Positions 8,848 through 17,009 of a DNA stretch of 64,000 nucleotides are shown here, one piece after another. Source of the stretch: Pseudomonas cerasi (lineage in GTDB: Bacteria > Pseudomonadota > Gammaproteobacteria > Pseudomonadales > Pseudomonadaceae); NCBI RefSeq assembly GCF_900074915.1, contig NZ_LT222319.1, positions 2,575,001 through 2,639,000 on the forward strand. Direction: 5' to 3'. The notes under the pieces are model-generated. The model saw only the letters and a program-made list of their open reading frames with translations, did not search any database and was not told the DNA's origin. Position numbers and translations under genes: made by a program. Within the stretch, counting starts at the first letter, position 1. Every line of letters begins with the position of its first letter.

Positions 8848-9153
8848 TCATCCCAGGCGAGAGGTCGAGCGCCGGACGATCTTGATCTTGTGAGTGAAAG
8901 GCAGTTTGCGTCCGGCGTTGGTATCTGCCTTGCGGCCTGCAGTATCGATGGTGATGTTCCAGAAACCGGTGCTTGGCGCGGCGATCTTGGCCGGAAATCT
9001 ATCGAACGCGCCGCCATGATAGGTGTGCCGACCACCATTTTTAAAGCTGCGAAAATTCGCATCGTTCATCAGGCGAATATTGCAGGTCTGAGAGCACTCG
9101 ATGACGACAAGGTCGTCCTCGTTGAGATGCTCACGCTGGTGTACGAATTTCAT
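8848..9153 (-). CDS. DUF1883 domain protein
   Basis: A 101-residue soluble protein beginning MKFVHQREHLNEDDLVVIECSQTC, which I recognise as the DUF1883 family (compact beta-rich domain, function unknown). The following GGRHTYHGGAFDRFP and FWNITIDTAG segments are typical of the family. No transmembrane segment. The ribosome-binding site is CGGAG, 7 bases before the ATG. It forms an operon with the 60-residue gene downstream. In some multidomain proteins DUF1883 is attached to signalling modules, but nothing of that kind is encoded next to it here. Confidence 0.8.
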   Translation of the reverse strand: MKFVHQREHLNEDDLVVIECSQTCNIRLMNDANFRSFKNGGRHTYHGGAFDRFPAKIAAPSTGFWNITIDTAGRKADTNAGRKLPFTHKIKIVRRSTSRLG

Positions 9154-9320
9154 GACGGGCTCCGAAATGGGGGTTTTTCTGAAAAATCAAAACGATAGCA
9201 TGCGACGCCCGCAATTTGACGTCGGTGAGCATTAATTTGCCGTGTTTCCGGGAAAAAATGCCTCAGCCGGGATTTAATTGCGCTGAGGCTTGTCGTAGGA
9301 CCTTTATTTGGAGGCTTTGT

Positions 9321-9674
9321 ATGAAACTGGCTGCTGTAGTAGTCCTGGCCCTGGCAATGACTGGCTGTGCCACAGTGAACGACATTGAGCATACACCCCC
9401 CACCATGAACGTGATGTCGGGCAAAAATCCTCAGGAATACGCCGATTGCTTCGCTGGCAAGATCAGCAGCAGTCGCAAGCCGCCTCTGATCGAGCCTCGG
9501 CATGACGGCCTGCGGGTCATCGTCGCGCAGAAACTCAGCAAGTCACCCGCGGCAGTAGTGGATATCGAAAGCCGCTCGGGCGGTAGTACGATCAAGGTCT
9601 ACGAACGACTTTCCAACGTGCCCATTCGTTTCAGGGATGTGCAGAACGCTGCCGAAGCGTGCATTTCAGGCTGA
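9321..9674 (+). CDS. Small lipoprotein, 117 aa
   Basis: N-terminus MKLAAVVVLALAMTGCATV is a lipoprotein signal peptide with lipobox LAMTGC (lipidated Cys16). The mature part has two cysteines in conserved-looking contexts (EYADCFAGK and AAEACISG) that could form a disulfide in the periplasm. A good ribosome-binding site GGAGG lies just upstream of ATG 9321; the longer frame back to 9216 lacks one. Function unknown. It faces a second small lipoprotein gene convergently. Confidence 0.85.
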   Translation: MKLAAVVVLALAMTGCATVNDIEHTPPTMNVMSGKNPQEYADCFAGKISSSRKPPLIEPRHDGLRVIVAQKLSKSPAAVVDIESRSGGSTIKVYERLSNVPIRFRDVQNAAEACISG

Positions 9675-9695
9675 TCAGTCAGGCCGGGTCAGCTG

Positions 9696-9718
9696 GCCCT
9701 GTCCGCGGTGGACAGGGC
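9696..9718. terminator. Convergent hairpin between two lipoprotein genes
   Basis: GCCCTGTCC and GGACAGGGC form a perfect 9-bp stem with a 5-base loop, 22 bases after the plus-strand stop and 11 before the minus-strand stop. No long T-run on either side. Confidence 0.6.
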
Positions 9719-9729
9719 GGCAGACCTGA

Positions 9730-10011
9730 TTACTTGCAGACCACCAGCACGCTGCGGCTTTTGTAGTTGCCAACGTCCACGCCCAGCGTCTTGTCGCTTT
9801 CGGCAGGTTGTGGGGTGCCATCTGTGCCGACAATTTCATAACCTGTGCCCGCACAGGACGCATCCGCCTTTTCGTAGCAGCTTGCCCAGGACATCGCCTC
9901 GCCGGAGCAGTCGATGCTCAAGCCCTGTTTGCCGTTTTTCAGGTAGGTATTGGAGGCGGTTGCGCAGCCGGTGAGGCCCAGCACAGCAATAATGGACAAA
10001 ATTCTGATCAT
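9730..10011 (-). CDS. Small lipoprotein, 93 aa
   Basis: The signal peptide MIRILSIIAVLGLTGCATA has lipobox GLTGC (lipidated Cys16). The mature domain contains four further cysteines (IDCSGE, ASCYEKADASC, VVCK), consistent with two disulfides in the periplasm, and residues DASCAGTGYEIVG. This resembles the small disulfide-rich lipoproteins of pseudomonads; I do not know a function. ATG 10011 is chosen because it begins the signal peptide; the frame continues upstream to 10119 without sense. Confidence 0.82.
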   Translation of the reverse strand: MIRILSIIAVLGLTGCATASNTYLKNGKQGLSIDCSGEAMSWASCYEKADASCAGTGYEIVGTDGTPQPAESDKTLGVDVGNYKSRSVLVVCK

Positions 10012-10385
10012 GGTTTTCGCTTCGAGATAAGGCCAGGGAATTAACAAATGCGAGCGTTGGACTGATAACGGGTGCCATCGTTCCGCCATGTTTTGCATCA
10101 TAAACTGCCTGCCTCCCACTTGTCGCCGCTTGCCGTTGGCGAAGCCGGGCGTAAAGTCCGCGGTCGTCTAGAAGCGGTGTTGAGGTCCGGCCGCGCAGGC
10201 CTTGAGGGCAGTTTGACGGTGCCTTGAGCTGCTTTTATGTAAAGGCAATATCCAGAAAGTGCGGAACTATCTGTACGAGTATTCCTCTATCATGGCATCG
10301 GACGGCCAAAGGCGGGGCATTGTAAGGTGCCTGCCTCATCATTAGACTGCGCCGTTAACACCAACAGCCCTTACCAAGGACTTTT
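10012..10385. other. Divergent intergenic region before galU
   Basis: 374 bases with the promoters of the minus-strand lipoprotein and of galU. I see no gene, no long repeat and no recognisable RNA element. Confidence 0.5.
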
Positions 10386-11225
10386 ATGATCAAGAAATGC
10401 TTGTTCCCAGCAGCCGGTTACGGTACTCGCTTCCTGCCAGCGACCAAGGCCATGCCCAAGGAAATGCTGCCGGTGGTCAACAAGCCACTGATCCAATACG
10501 GTGTTGAGGAAGCCCTCGCTGCAGGCCTGACCGAAATTTCCATCGTGACCGGTCGTGGCAAGCGCGCTCTTGAAGACCACTTCGACATCAGCTATGAGCT
10601 TGAGCACCAGATCAAGGGCACTGACAAGGAAAAGTACCTCGTTGGTATTCGTAAGCTGATCGACGAGTGCAGCTTCTCGTACACCCGTCAGACCGAAATG
10701 AAAGGTTTGGGCCATGCCATCCTGAGCGGTCGCCCACTGATCGGCAACGAAGCTTTCGCCGTGGTTCTCGCGGACGACCTGTGCGTCAACCCTGAGGGTG
10801 ACGGCGTGCTGGCGCAAATGGTCAAACTGCACAAGCATTATGGCTGCTCGATCATCGCCATTCAGGAAGTCGATCCGCAGGAAACCAACAAGTACGGCGT
10901 GATCGCGGGTGAAGAGATCAAGCCGGGCCTGTTCCGCGTGACCAACATGGTTGAAAAGCCTAAGCCTGAAGATGCGCCGTCCAACCTGGCGATCATCGGC
11001 CGCTACATCCTGACTCCGGACATTTTCGAGAAAATCGAACAGACCGAGCCGGGCAAGGGTGGTGAGATTCAGATCACCGACGCCTTGATGAAGCAGGCTG
11101 CCGAAGGCAACGTACTCGCTTACAAGTTCAAGGGTGAGCGTTTTGACTGCGGTGGTGCGGAAGGCTACATCCAGGCGACCAACTTCTGCTTCGAGCATTT
11201 CTACAAAACCGGCAAAGCGCATTGA
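10386..11225 (+). CDS. galU: UTP--glucose-1-phosphate uridylyltransferase
   Basis: Forms UDP-glucose from UTP and glucose 1-phosphate, a precursor of lipopolysaccharide core, exopolysaccharides and osmoprotective glucans. The protein has 279 residues, normal for bacterial GalU. The nucleotide-binding motif FPAAGYGTRFLPATKAMPKEMLP starts at residue 6. VEKP near residue 198 and the GGEIQITDAL block near 227 are family hallmarks. A ribosome-binding site AAGGA lies 7 bases upstream. A strong terminator follows, so it appears monocistronic. Confidence 0.96.
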   Translation: MIKKCLFPAAGYGTRFLPATKAMPKEMLPVVNKPLIQYGVEEALAAGLTEISIVTGRGKRALEDHFDISYELEHQIKGTDKEKYLVGIRKLIDECSFSYTRQTEMKGLGHAILSGRPLIGNEAFAVVLADDLCVNPEGDGVLAQMVKLHKHYGCSIIAIQEVDPQETNKYGVIAGEEIKPGLFRVTNMVEKPKPEDAPSNLAIIGRYILTPDIFEKIEQTEPGKGGEIQITDALMKQAAEGNVLAYKFKGERFDCGGAEGYIQATNFCFEHFYKTGKAH

Positions 11226-11246
11226 TTTCTGATTGATGACGCCCGG

Positions 11247-11274
11247 GACAAAGCCACCTTCGGGTGGCTTTGTC
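11247..11274 (+). terminator. Rho-independent terminator of galU
   Basis: GACAAAGCCACC, tetraloop TTCG, GGTGGCTTTGTC, then ATTTCT; 21 bases after the galU stop. Confidence 0.85.
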
Positions 11275-11327
11275 ATTTCTGACTGGCCGCCAAGCGGCTA
11301 TGCTGTGCCTCTGCCAAGGAGATATCG

Positions 11328-12686
11328 ATGGCCTTTGATTTTGATCTGTTTGTAATTGGCGCCGGCTCGGGCGGCGTCAGGGCGGCGCGTTTCGCTGCCG
11401 GGTTCGGCGCAAAGGTCGCTGTGGCCGAGAGCCGCTATCTGGGCGGAACCTGCGTCAACGTAGGATGCGTACCCAAAAAGCTATTGGTGTACGGGGCGCA
11501 TTTTTCCGAGGATTTCGACCATGCCAAGGGCTTCGGCTGGTCGCTGGGTGAGGCCCAGTTCGATTGGGCTACGATGATCGCCAACAAGGATCGTGAGATC
11601 AATCGCCTTAATGGCATCTATCGCAAGTTGCTGGTCGACAGCGGCGTGACGCTGCTTGAAGGGCATGCGAAATTGACCGGCCCGCAGCAGGTCGAAATCA
11701 ACGGTCAGACCTACAGTGCCGAGCGCATTCTGATTGCCACTGGCGGCTGGCCCCAGGTGCCTGACGTACCAGGGCGCGAGCACGCGATCACCTCCAACGA
11801 GGCGTTCTATCTCAAAACGCTACCCAAGCGGGTCGTCGTTGTGGGTGGCGGCTACATCGCGGTGGAGTTCGCCTCGATTTTCAACGGGCTCGGCGCCGAC
11901 ACCACGCTGGTCTATCGCCGCGAGTTGTTCTTGCGTGGCTTTGATGGCGGTGTTCGCACCCATCTTCACGAAGAGTTGCTCAAGCGCCACATGACGATTC
12001 GCTTCAACAGCGATATCGAGCGTATCGACAAGCAGGCCGACGGCAGTCTGCTGTTGTCCATGAAAGGTGGCGGCACGCTCGAGACCGATTGCGTGTTCTA
12101 CGCAACAGGGCGCCGCCCAATGCTCGACAACCTCGGTCTGGACAGTGTCGACGTCAGGCTGGACGAGCACGGCTATATCAAGGTCGATGACAATTACCAG
12201 AGCAGCGAGCCTTCTATACTGGCCATCGGCGATGTCATCGGAGGTGTGCAGCTGACGCCGGTCGCTCTGGCTGAAGGCATGGCGGTCGCGCGCCGACTGT
12301 TCAAGCCCGAGCAGTATCGCCCGGTAGACTACAATCACATCCCGACGGCGGTTTTCAGTCTGCCGAACATCGGTACGGTCGGTCTGACCGAAGAGGATGC
12401 AATCAAGGCCGGGCACGATGTGCAGATTTTCGAGAGTCGTTTCAGGCCGATGAAGCTGACCCTGACCGATGATCAGGAGCGCACATTGATGAAGCTGGTC
12501 GTCGATGCCAAAACCGATCGTGTGCTGGGCTGCCATATGGTCGGGCCGGATGCTGGCGAAATCGTCCAGAGCCTGGCCATTGCCATCAAGGCTGGCGCGA
12601 CCAAGCAGGTATTCGACGATACTATCGGGGTACACCCGACCGCGGCAGAAGAGTTCGTTACCATGCGGACGCCTGTCAAACGTTAA
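11328..12686 (+). CDS. gor: Glutathione-disulfide reductase
   Basis: FAD-dependent NADPH:glutathione-disulfide oxidoreductase maintaining reduced glutathione in the cytosol. The protein has 452 residues. The FAD-binding GAGSGG is at 11-16, the redox disulfide C42/C47 in [12 protein letters not shown], a second Rossmann motif GGGYIAVEF near 174, and the dimer-interface active-site segment [10 protein letters not shown] near the C-terminus supplying the catalytic His. Starts at ATG 11328 behind AAGGAG. A perfect hairpin follows the stop. Confidence 0.94.
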   Translation: MAFDFDLFVIGAGSGGVRAARFAAGFGAKVAVAESRYLGGTCVNVGCVPKKLLVYGAHFSEDFDHAKGFGWSLGEAQFDWATMIANKDREINRLNGIYRKLLVDSGVTLLEGHAKLTGPQQVEINGQTYSAERILIATGGWPQVPDVPGREHAITSNEAFYLKTLPKRVVVVGGGYIAVEFASIFNGLGADTTLVYRRELFLRGFDGGVRTHLHEELLKRHMTIRFNSDIERIDKQADGSLLLSMKGGGTLETDCVFYATGRRPMLDNLGLDSVDVRLDEHGYIKVDDNYQSSEPSILAIGDVIGGVQLTPVALAEGMAVARRLFKPEQYRPVDYNHIPTAVFSLPNIGTVGLTEEDAIKAGHDVQIFESRFRPMKLTLTDDQERTLMKLVVDAKTDRVLGCHMVGPDAGEIVQSLAIAIKAGATKQVFDDTIGVHPTAAEEFVTMRTPVKR

Positions 12687-12697
12687 GTCACGCAACG

Positions 12698-12722
12698 CCC
12701 GGAGTTCAGGAAGAACTCCGGG
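12698..12722 (+). terminator. Hairpin after gor
   Basis: CCCGGAGTTC and GAACTCCGGG form a perfect 10-bp stem with 5-base loop AGGAA, 12 bases after the stop; only a weak T-run (GGGTTTTG) follows. Confidence 0.6.
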
Positions 12723-12739
12723 GTAAGGGTTTTGAGAGG

Positions 12740-14053
12740 ATGGATCCCGACGTGAATAGAGAGCAGCCACCGGCCAGAATGCCATTGCATTCTGCCGAGC
12801 AGGAACGCGAAGTCGCGCAGCACATCGATGCCTTGCGTGAAAGCGAGCGTCAGTTCAGGGCATTGGCTGACAACATGAGTCAACTGGCCTGGACTGCCAG
12901 CCCCCGCGGGCAAATCCATTGGTACAACGAGCGTTGGCATGCGTACACCGGCGCTTCGCTCGAGGCCATGACTGCCCTGGGGTGGCGCTCGGTTCTGCAC
13001 CCCGAACATCGCGAGCGCGTGATGGCGCGTCTGCAATACTGCTTTTCCACTGGCTCGATCTGGGAAGATACATTTCCGATACGTGGCAAGGGCGGCGCTT
13101 TCAACTGGTTCCTTTCGCGTGCGCTGCCGCTGCGCGACGCAAGGGGGCACATTACCCACTGGCTGGGTACTCACACCGACATCACCGCTCAGGTCAATGC
13201 AGAAGAGGCGTTGCGCGAACTCAACGAAAGTCTGGAGTTGCGCGTCGCCCAGCGCACGCGTGAGCTGGAAGCTGCAAATGAGCTGTTGCAGGCTGAAATT
13301 GCCGAGCGGGCGATGGCTGAAGAGGTCTTGCGCCATGCGCAGAAGATGGATGCTATCGGTCAGTTGACTGGTGGTATCGCCCATGACTTCAGCAATGTAC
13401 TTTCCGGCGTGATTGGCGCACTGGACATGATCAGGCTGCGTGTGGCTGCCGGGCGTGTCAGTGAGGTCGATCGCTACCTGGATGCCGCAGCGAGTTCTGC
13501 AAACCGTGCTGCTGCACTGACCCGCAGGCTGCTGACATTTGCCCGTCGGCAGTCGCTTAACGTCACCGTGGTGGATGTCAATTGCATGGTCCGCTCCATG
13601 GAAGAGTTGTTGCGGGGGACGGTCGGCGCTCATGCGCACCTGGAGATCGAGCTGGAGGAGGGGCTGAGCGCGGTGCGCACCGATGAGCATCAGTTGGAAA
13701 ATGCCTTGTTGAATCTGGTCATCAACGCGCGCGATGCCGTACCTGTCGGAGGGAGGTTGTGCGTGCGCAGCCGCGCGTTAACGCTGGAGACGCAAAAAGA
13801 CGGTCTGCTGCCTGGCGACTACGTACAGCTTAGTGTTGAAGATAACGGCTGTGGCATTGCTCGGGATGTTATCGATCAGGTGTTCGATCCGTTTTTCACC
13901 ACCAAACCGGTAGGCCAGGGAACCGGCCTGGGTTTGTCGATGGTCTACGGCTTTACCCGGCAAGCCGGCGGACACGTGCATATAGAAAGCGCCGAAGGTC
14001 AGGGCACCCGGGTTGATTTGCATCTGCCATGCGGCGAGATAGCGCTGGCCTGA
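12740..14053 (+). CDS. PAS-domain sensor histidine kinase
   Basis: Soluble histidine kinase of 437 residues with no transmembrane segment. A PAS domain with PAC tail spans about residues 33-155 (FRALADNMSQLAWTASP to THWLGTHTDIT), then a coiled coil at 155-205. The phosphoacceptor H-box is GGIAHDFSNVL with H215; most relatives have N where this has S217. The N-box NLVINARDAV, G1 box DNGCGI and G2 box GTGLGLSMVYGF complete a HATPase_c domain. Unlike many close relatives it has no C-terminal receiver domain, and no response regulator gene adjoins. Ligand unknown. Confidence 0.9.
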   Translation: MDPDVNREQPPARMPLHSAEQEREVAQHIDALRESERQFRALADNMSQLAWTASPRGQIHWYNERWHAYTGASLEAMTALGWRSVLHPEHRERVMARLQYCFSTGSIWEDTFPIRGKGGAFNWFLSRALPLRDARGHITHWLGTHTDITAQVNAEEALRELNESLELRVAQRTRELEAANELLQAEIAERAMAEEVLRHAQKMDAIGQLTGGIAHDFSNVLSGVIGALDMIRLRVAAGRVSEVDRYLDAAASSANRAAALTRRLLTFARRQSLNVTVVDVNCMVRSMEELLRGTVGAHAHLEIELEEGLSAVRTDEHQLENALLNLVINARDAVPVGGRLCVRSRALTLETQKDGLLPGDYVQLSVEDNGCGIARDVIDQVFDPFFTTKPVGQGTGLGLSMVYGFTRQAGGHVHIESAEGQGTRVDLHLPCGEIALA

Positions 14054-14063
14054 AGCTTGCTGA

Positions 14064-15074
14064 TCAGGCTTTGTCTGATGGTTTCTTTCTGGTGGCTTTG
14101 GGTTTGTCCGGCTGATCGAGCCTTGTCTGCAGGTTCTCCAGTGCCGCTTCCTTCTTGGTCAGCAGCAGTTCCAGCATGCGGCTCTGTTGCTGCGCATCGG
14201 TCATGCCTTGTTTAAGTGCGGTGTTTTCGTCCTGCGCGCTGCGTAACCTTTCTTCCAGCAGCGCGCATTGGGTGCGGGTGTGGTGTTGTTGTTCGGCGAA
14301 GGCGGCATTCTGCGTGTTGGCCTGCTTCAGCTGGTCGGTCTGGCTGTGCAGTTCGCGCAGGGTGTTGCGATTTTCAGCCAGCAATCTTTCGTTATCTCGA
14401 TTGAGCTGTGTGATGTTTTCCTGGTGCATGGCAAGGCCTTGCTGTGCCTGTCGCAGTTCCATTTGCAGCTGCTGAACCTGGGTTTCGTGGCGTCGCTGCT
14501 CCTGCTCGCGTTGCTCCCTGATCGAGTTGCGATAGTGCTCCAGCGCCTCGCGGGCGTGCTGGTGTTTTTCTTCAAGCGAATGGATCTGCCCGTCCTTGTC
14601 GCGCAGGCGTGCCTCCATGTCCTGATTGGCCTGAAGCAACCGGGCGTGTTCTGTCTGCACATCCTGCAGTGTGCCTTGCGTGTGGAGCAGGGCGGCGGCC
14701 TGCTGTTCCAGCGCCTGTTCACGCTGCTGTGCGTGTTTTTCCAGCTGGCTGATCTGCTCTTGAGTGCCCGCAAGTTGCCGCTGCAGGGTGTCGCGCTCGG
14801 CCTGATATTCATCGCGCGCCTGATCAATACGCTCTTGCGCCTGTTCCTGAAGCCTTTGGGCGAGATGCGCGACCAGATCGCTCAATTCCTCATTGATATC
14901 CGGCGCTGGGGCTTGCGTGGATTCAAGCTCCTTCAGATAGCGGTGGATAGTGGTTTTCGAGCCGGTATTGCCCATTTCGATACGTACCGCGTCGATGCTG
15001 GGGTTTTCGCCTCGGGACAGCAGGGACGCCCTCGCTTTCTGCACTAACGCCTTGTTTACACCGCCACGGGCCAT
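14064..15074 (-). CDS. KfrA-type DNA-binding coiled-coil protein
   Basis: 336 residues: an N-terminal helix-turn-helix domain of the KfrA_N type (ARGGVNKALVQKARASLLSRGENPSIDAVRIEMGN, then GSKTTIHRYLKELE) at about 1-55, followed by about 250 residues of almost continuous glutamine- and glutamate-rich coiled coil and a basic tail KATRKKPSDKA. KfrA of broad-host-range plasmid RK2 is an autorepressor with a long coiled coil that acts in segregation; a nucleoid or plasmid origin is therefore plausible. It is divergent from a tyrosine recombinase, and the AT-rich gap carries repeated CATAC/GTATG dyads suited to autoregulation. Role in the chromosome unknown. Confidence 0.85.
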   Translation of the reverse strand: MARGGVNKALVQKARASLLSRGENPSIDAVRIEMGNTGSKTTIHRYLKELESTQAPAPDINEELSDLVAHLAQRLQEQAQERIDQARDEYQAERDTLQRQLAGTQEQISQLEKHAQQREQALEQQAAALLHTQGTLQDVQTEHARLLQANQDMEARLRDKDGQIHSLEEKHQHAREALEHYRNSIREQREQEQRRHETQVQQLQMELRQAQQGLAMHQENITQLNRDNERLLAENRNTLRELHSQTDQLKQANTQNAAFAEQQHHTRTQCALLEERLRSAQDENTALKQGMTDAQQQSRMLELLLTKKEAALENLQTRLDQPDKPKATRKKPSDKA

Positions 15075-15091
15075 GCTGTCTCCTACGATTT

Positions 15092-15129
15092 CATACTGTG
15101 GTATGTACTCTGTAATTACATACTATATG
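15092..15129. promoter_or_regulatory. Dyad cluster before kfrA-like gene (candidate autoregulatory operator)
   Basis: CATAC at 15092, GTATG at 15101, palindrome TGTAATTACA at 15111-15120, and CATAC again at 15119 form overlapping dyads 18-55 bases before the start codon. KfrA proteins repress their own promoters through such repeats; this assignment is inference. Confidence 0.4.
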
Positions 15130-15163
15130 TTTTGAAATAATTAGCCATTTTTTGAATTAAATA

Positions 15164-15192
15164 ACACGGGATATTGGCGTATTATCCCGTGT
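15164..15192. repeat. Inverted repeat between kfrA-like and recombinase genes
   Basis: ACACGGGATA and TATCCCGTGT form a perfect 10-bp dyad with a 9-base centre. It sits 60 bases before the recombinase start. It could be a regulator site, a recombination half-site pair or a cruciform; there is no T-run to make it a terminator. Confidence 0.5.
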
Positions 15193-15251
15193 CAGGCGTC
15201 TTCAGCCCCCTTTACGGCGCCCTTACCGGTACACCCGAGCAGGTTTGAGCC

Positions 15252-16211
15252 ATGAATGACGTTGATCGCTACATCGAGGCGGCGACCCGCGACAACACGC
15301 GCCGCAGCTATCGAGCTGCCATCGAGCATTTCGAGGTGACGTGGGGCGGGTTTCTGCCGGCGACCAGCGAAAGCGTGGCGCGTTACCTGGCCAGCCATGC
15401 CGGGACGCTGTCGGTGAACACCTTGAAGCTGCGTTTGTCAGCGCTGGCTCAGTGGCACGTCAGCCAGGGTTTTGTCGATCCGACCAAGGCACCGATGGTG
15501 CGCAAGGTCATCAAGGGCATTCGTGCGCTGCACCCCGCACAGGAAAAGCAGGCCGAGCCCTTGCAGTTGAAGGATCTGGAAAAAGTCATCGCCTGGCTGG
15601 AGGTCGAAATACGCGAAGCAAGCGCACAACACGATCAGCCACGGCTGTTGCGCGGCCGACGCGATTCGGCGCTGATCCTGCTGGGGTTCTGGCGCGGGTT
15701 TCGTAGTGACGAGCTATGCCGCCTGCAAGTACAGGACGTCAAGGCCATCGCCAACTCGGGAATCAGCCTGTATTTGCCGCGGAGCAAAGGCGATCGCGAC
15801 AATCTGGGCCGCACCTATCAGACCCCGGCCTTGCAGCGGCTGTGCCCGGTGCAGGCTTACATAGAGTGGATCAACTGTGCCGCGCTGGTACGCGGTCCGG
15901 TCTTTCGGGCAGTGGACCGCTGGGGTAATCTTAAAGAGGAGGAGTTGCACGCCAACAGCATCATCCCGTTGCTGCGTCAGGCGCTCCAGCGTGCAGGCAT
16001 CGCCGCCGAGCGCTACACCAGCCATTCGTTGCGTCGCGGTTTTGCAAGCTGGGCGCACAGCAACGGCTGGGACCTCAAGTCACTGATGTCCTATGTAGGC
16101 TGGAGGGACATCAAGTCGGCGATGCGCTACATTGATGCCGCTCCGTTCCTGAGCCCATCGGAGGCGGGGAGCGGTCCGAAGGTTTCTTCTATCGATAAGC
16201 TGCCTTCATAG
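15252..16211 (+). CDS. Tyrosine recombinase/integrase
   Basis: Phage-integrase-family site-specific recombinase, 319 residues. An N-terminal SAM-like core-binding domain (about 5-95) precedes the catalytic domain. Catalytic residues visible: Arg in WRGFRSDELCRLQV, HSLRRG (His-x-x-Arg), the Trp/His-position WRDIKSAMRYI with the nucleophilic Tyr. All appear intact. It is paired divergently with the KfrA-type gene and separated from it by dyads. No prophage or island genes flank it and no att duplication is visible, so it may be a domesticated recombinase rather than an active integrase. Codon usage resembles the neighbours. Confidence 0.9.
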   Translation: MNDVDRYIEAATRDNTRRSYRAAIEHFEVTWGGFLPATSESVARYLASHAGTLSVNTLKLRLSALAQWHVSQGFVDPTKAPMVRKVIKGIRALHPAQEKQAEPLQLKDLEKVIAWLEVEIREASAQHDQPRLLRGRRDSALILLGFWRGFRSDELCRLQVQDVKAIANSGISLYLPRSKGDRDNLGRTYQTPALQRLCPVQAYIEWINCAALVRGPVFRAVDRWGNLKEEELHANSIIPLLRQALQRAGIAAERYTSHSLRRGFASWAHSNGWDLKSLMSYVGWRDIKSAMRYIDAAPFLSPSEAGSGPKVSSIDKLPS

Positions 16212-16244
16212 TGAAAAGCAATCAGTGACATCAGGTTTGCCAAT
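16208..16244 (+). promoter_or_regulatory. Candidate OxyR site upstream of ahpC
   Basis: ATAG-N7-CAAT at 16208-16222, seven bases, then ATCA-N7-CAAT at 16230-16244. Spacing equals that of the four-half-site OxyR pattern (ATAG-N7-CTAT, N7, ATAG-N7-CTAT), with imperfect half-sites. It overlaps the recombinase stop codon and ends 77 bases before ahpC. Confidence 0.35.
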
Positions 16245-16321
16245 GAGCGATTGTCATCGATCATGCGTAAGCTTCACTCCATCGAATTCACAACCCATCC
16301 AACCCATCAGGAGATATACCG

Positions 16322-16885
16322 ATGCCTATCATCAACAGCCAAGTAAAACCGTTCAAGGCTACCGCATTCAAGAACGGCGCTTTCGTTGACGTCTCGGACG
16401 CTGACTTCAAAGGCAAGTGGTCTGTCGTATTCTTCTACCCGGCCGACTTCACCTTCGTATGCCCGACCGAGCTGGAAGACCTGGCTGACAACTACGAAGA
16501 GTTCAAGAAGCTGGGCGTTGAAATCTACAGCGTTTCGACCGACACCCACTTCGCCCACGCTGCATGGCACAACACTTCGCCAGCGATCGGCAAGATCCAG
16601 TACACCATGATCGGTGACCCGACCCTGACCATCTCCCGCAACTTCGACGTGCTGATCGAAGAAGCCGGTCTGGCGGATCGCGGTACTTTCGTGATCAACC
16701 CTGAAGGTCAGATCAAAATCGTCGAACTGAACGACGGTGGCGTTGGTCGTGACGCTTCCGAGCTGCTGCGCAAGATCAAGGCTGCTCAATACGTTGCCGC
16801 TCACCCGGGCGAAGTCTGCCCAGCCAAGTGGAAAGAAGGCGAAGCTACTCTGGCTCCGTCCCTGGACCTGGTTGGCAAGATCTGA
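16322..16885 (+). CDS. ahpC: Alkyl hydroperoxide reductase subunit C (2-Cys peroxiredoxin)
   Basis: Cytoplasmic AhpC/Prx1 peroxiredoxin that reduces H2O2, organic peroxides and peroxynitrite. The protein has 187 residues. Peroxidatic C47 sits in [13 protein letters not shown] and resolving C166 in [10 protein letters not shown]. Strong ribosome-binding site AGGAG. It is followed by its reductase AhpF after a hairpin that probably makes ahpC mRNA more abundant than ahpF. Likely induced by OxyR through the upstream repeat. Confidence 0.97.
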   Translation: MPIINSQVKPFKATAFKNGAFVDVSDADFKGKWSVVFFYPADFTFVCPTELEDLADNYEEFKKLGVEIYSVSTDTHFAHAAWHNTSPAIGKIQYTMIGDPTLTISRNFDVLIEEAGLADRGTFVINPEGQIKIVELNDGGVGRDASELLRKIKAAQYVAAHPGEVCPAKWKEGEATLAPSLDLVGKI

Positions 16886-16945
16886 GTCGCATGAATCGGC
16901 TGGGGGCGTTGAGCTCTTGAGCAAGTAAACCGCATCGCCCCAAAA

Positions 16946-16974
16946 AACGCCCGGGCGGTAATCGCCTGGGCGTT
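16946..16974 (+). terminator. Intercistronic hairpin between ahpC and ahpF
   Basis: AACGCCCGGGCG and CGCCTGGGCGTT pair over 12 bp (one G-T) around GTAAT, followed by GTTATTTCT. It lies 60 bases after ahpC and 36 before ahpF, so it is likely a partial terminator or 3' stabiliser. Confidence 0.75.
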
Positions 16975-17009
16975 GTTATTTCTACCCTTTGTAAACAGGA
17001 AGCCGCCAC

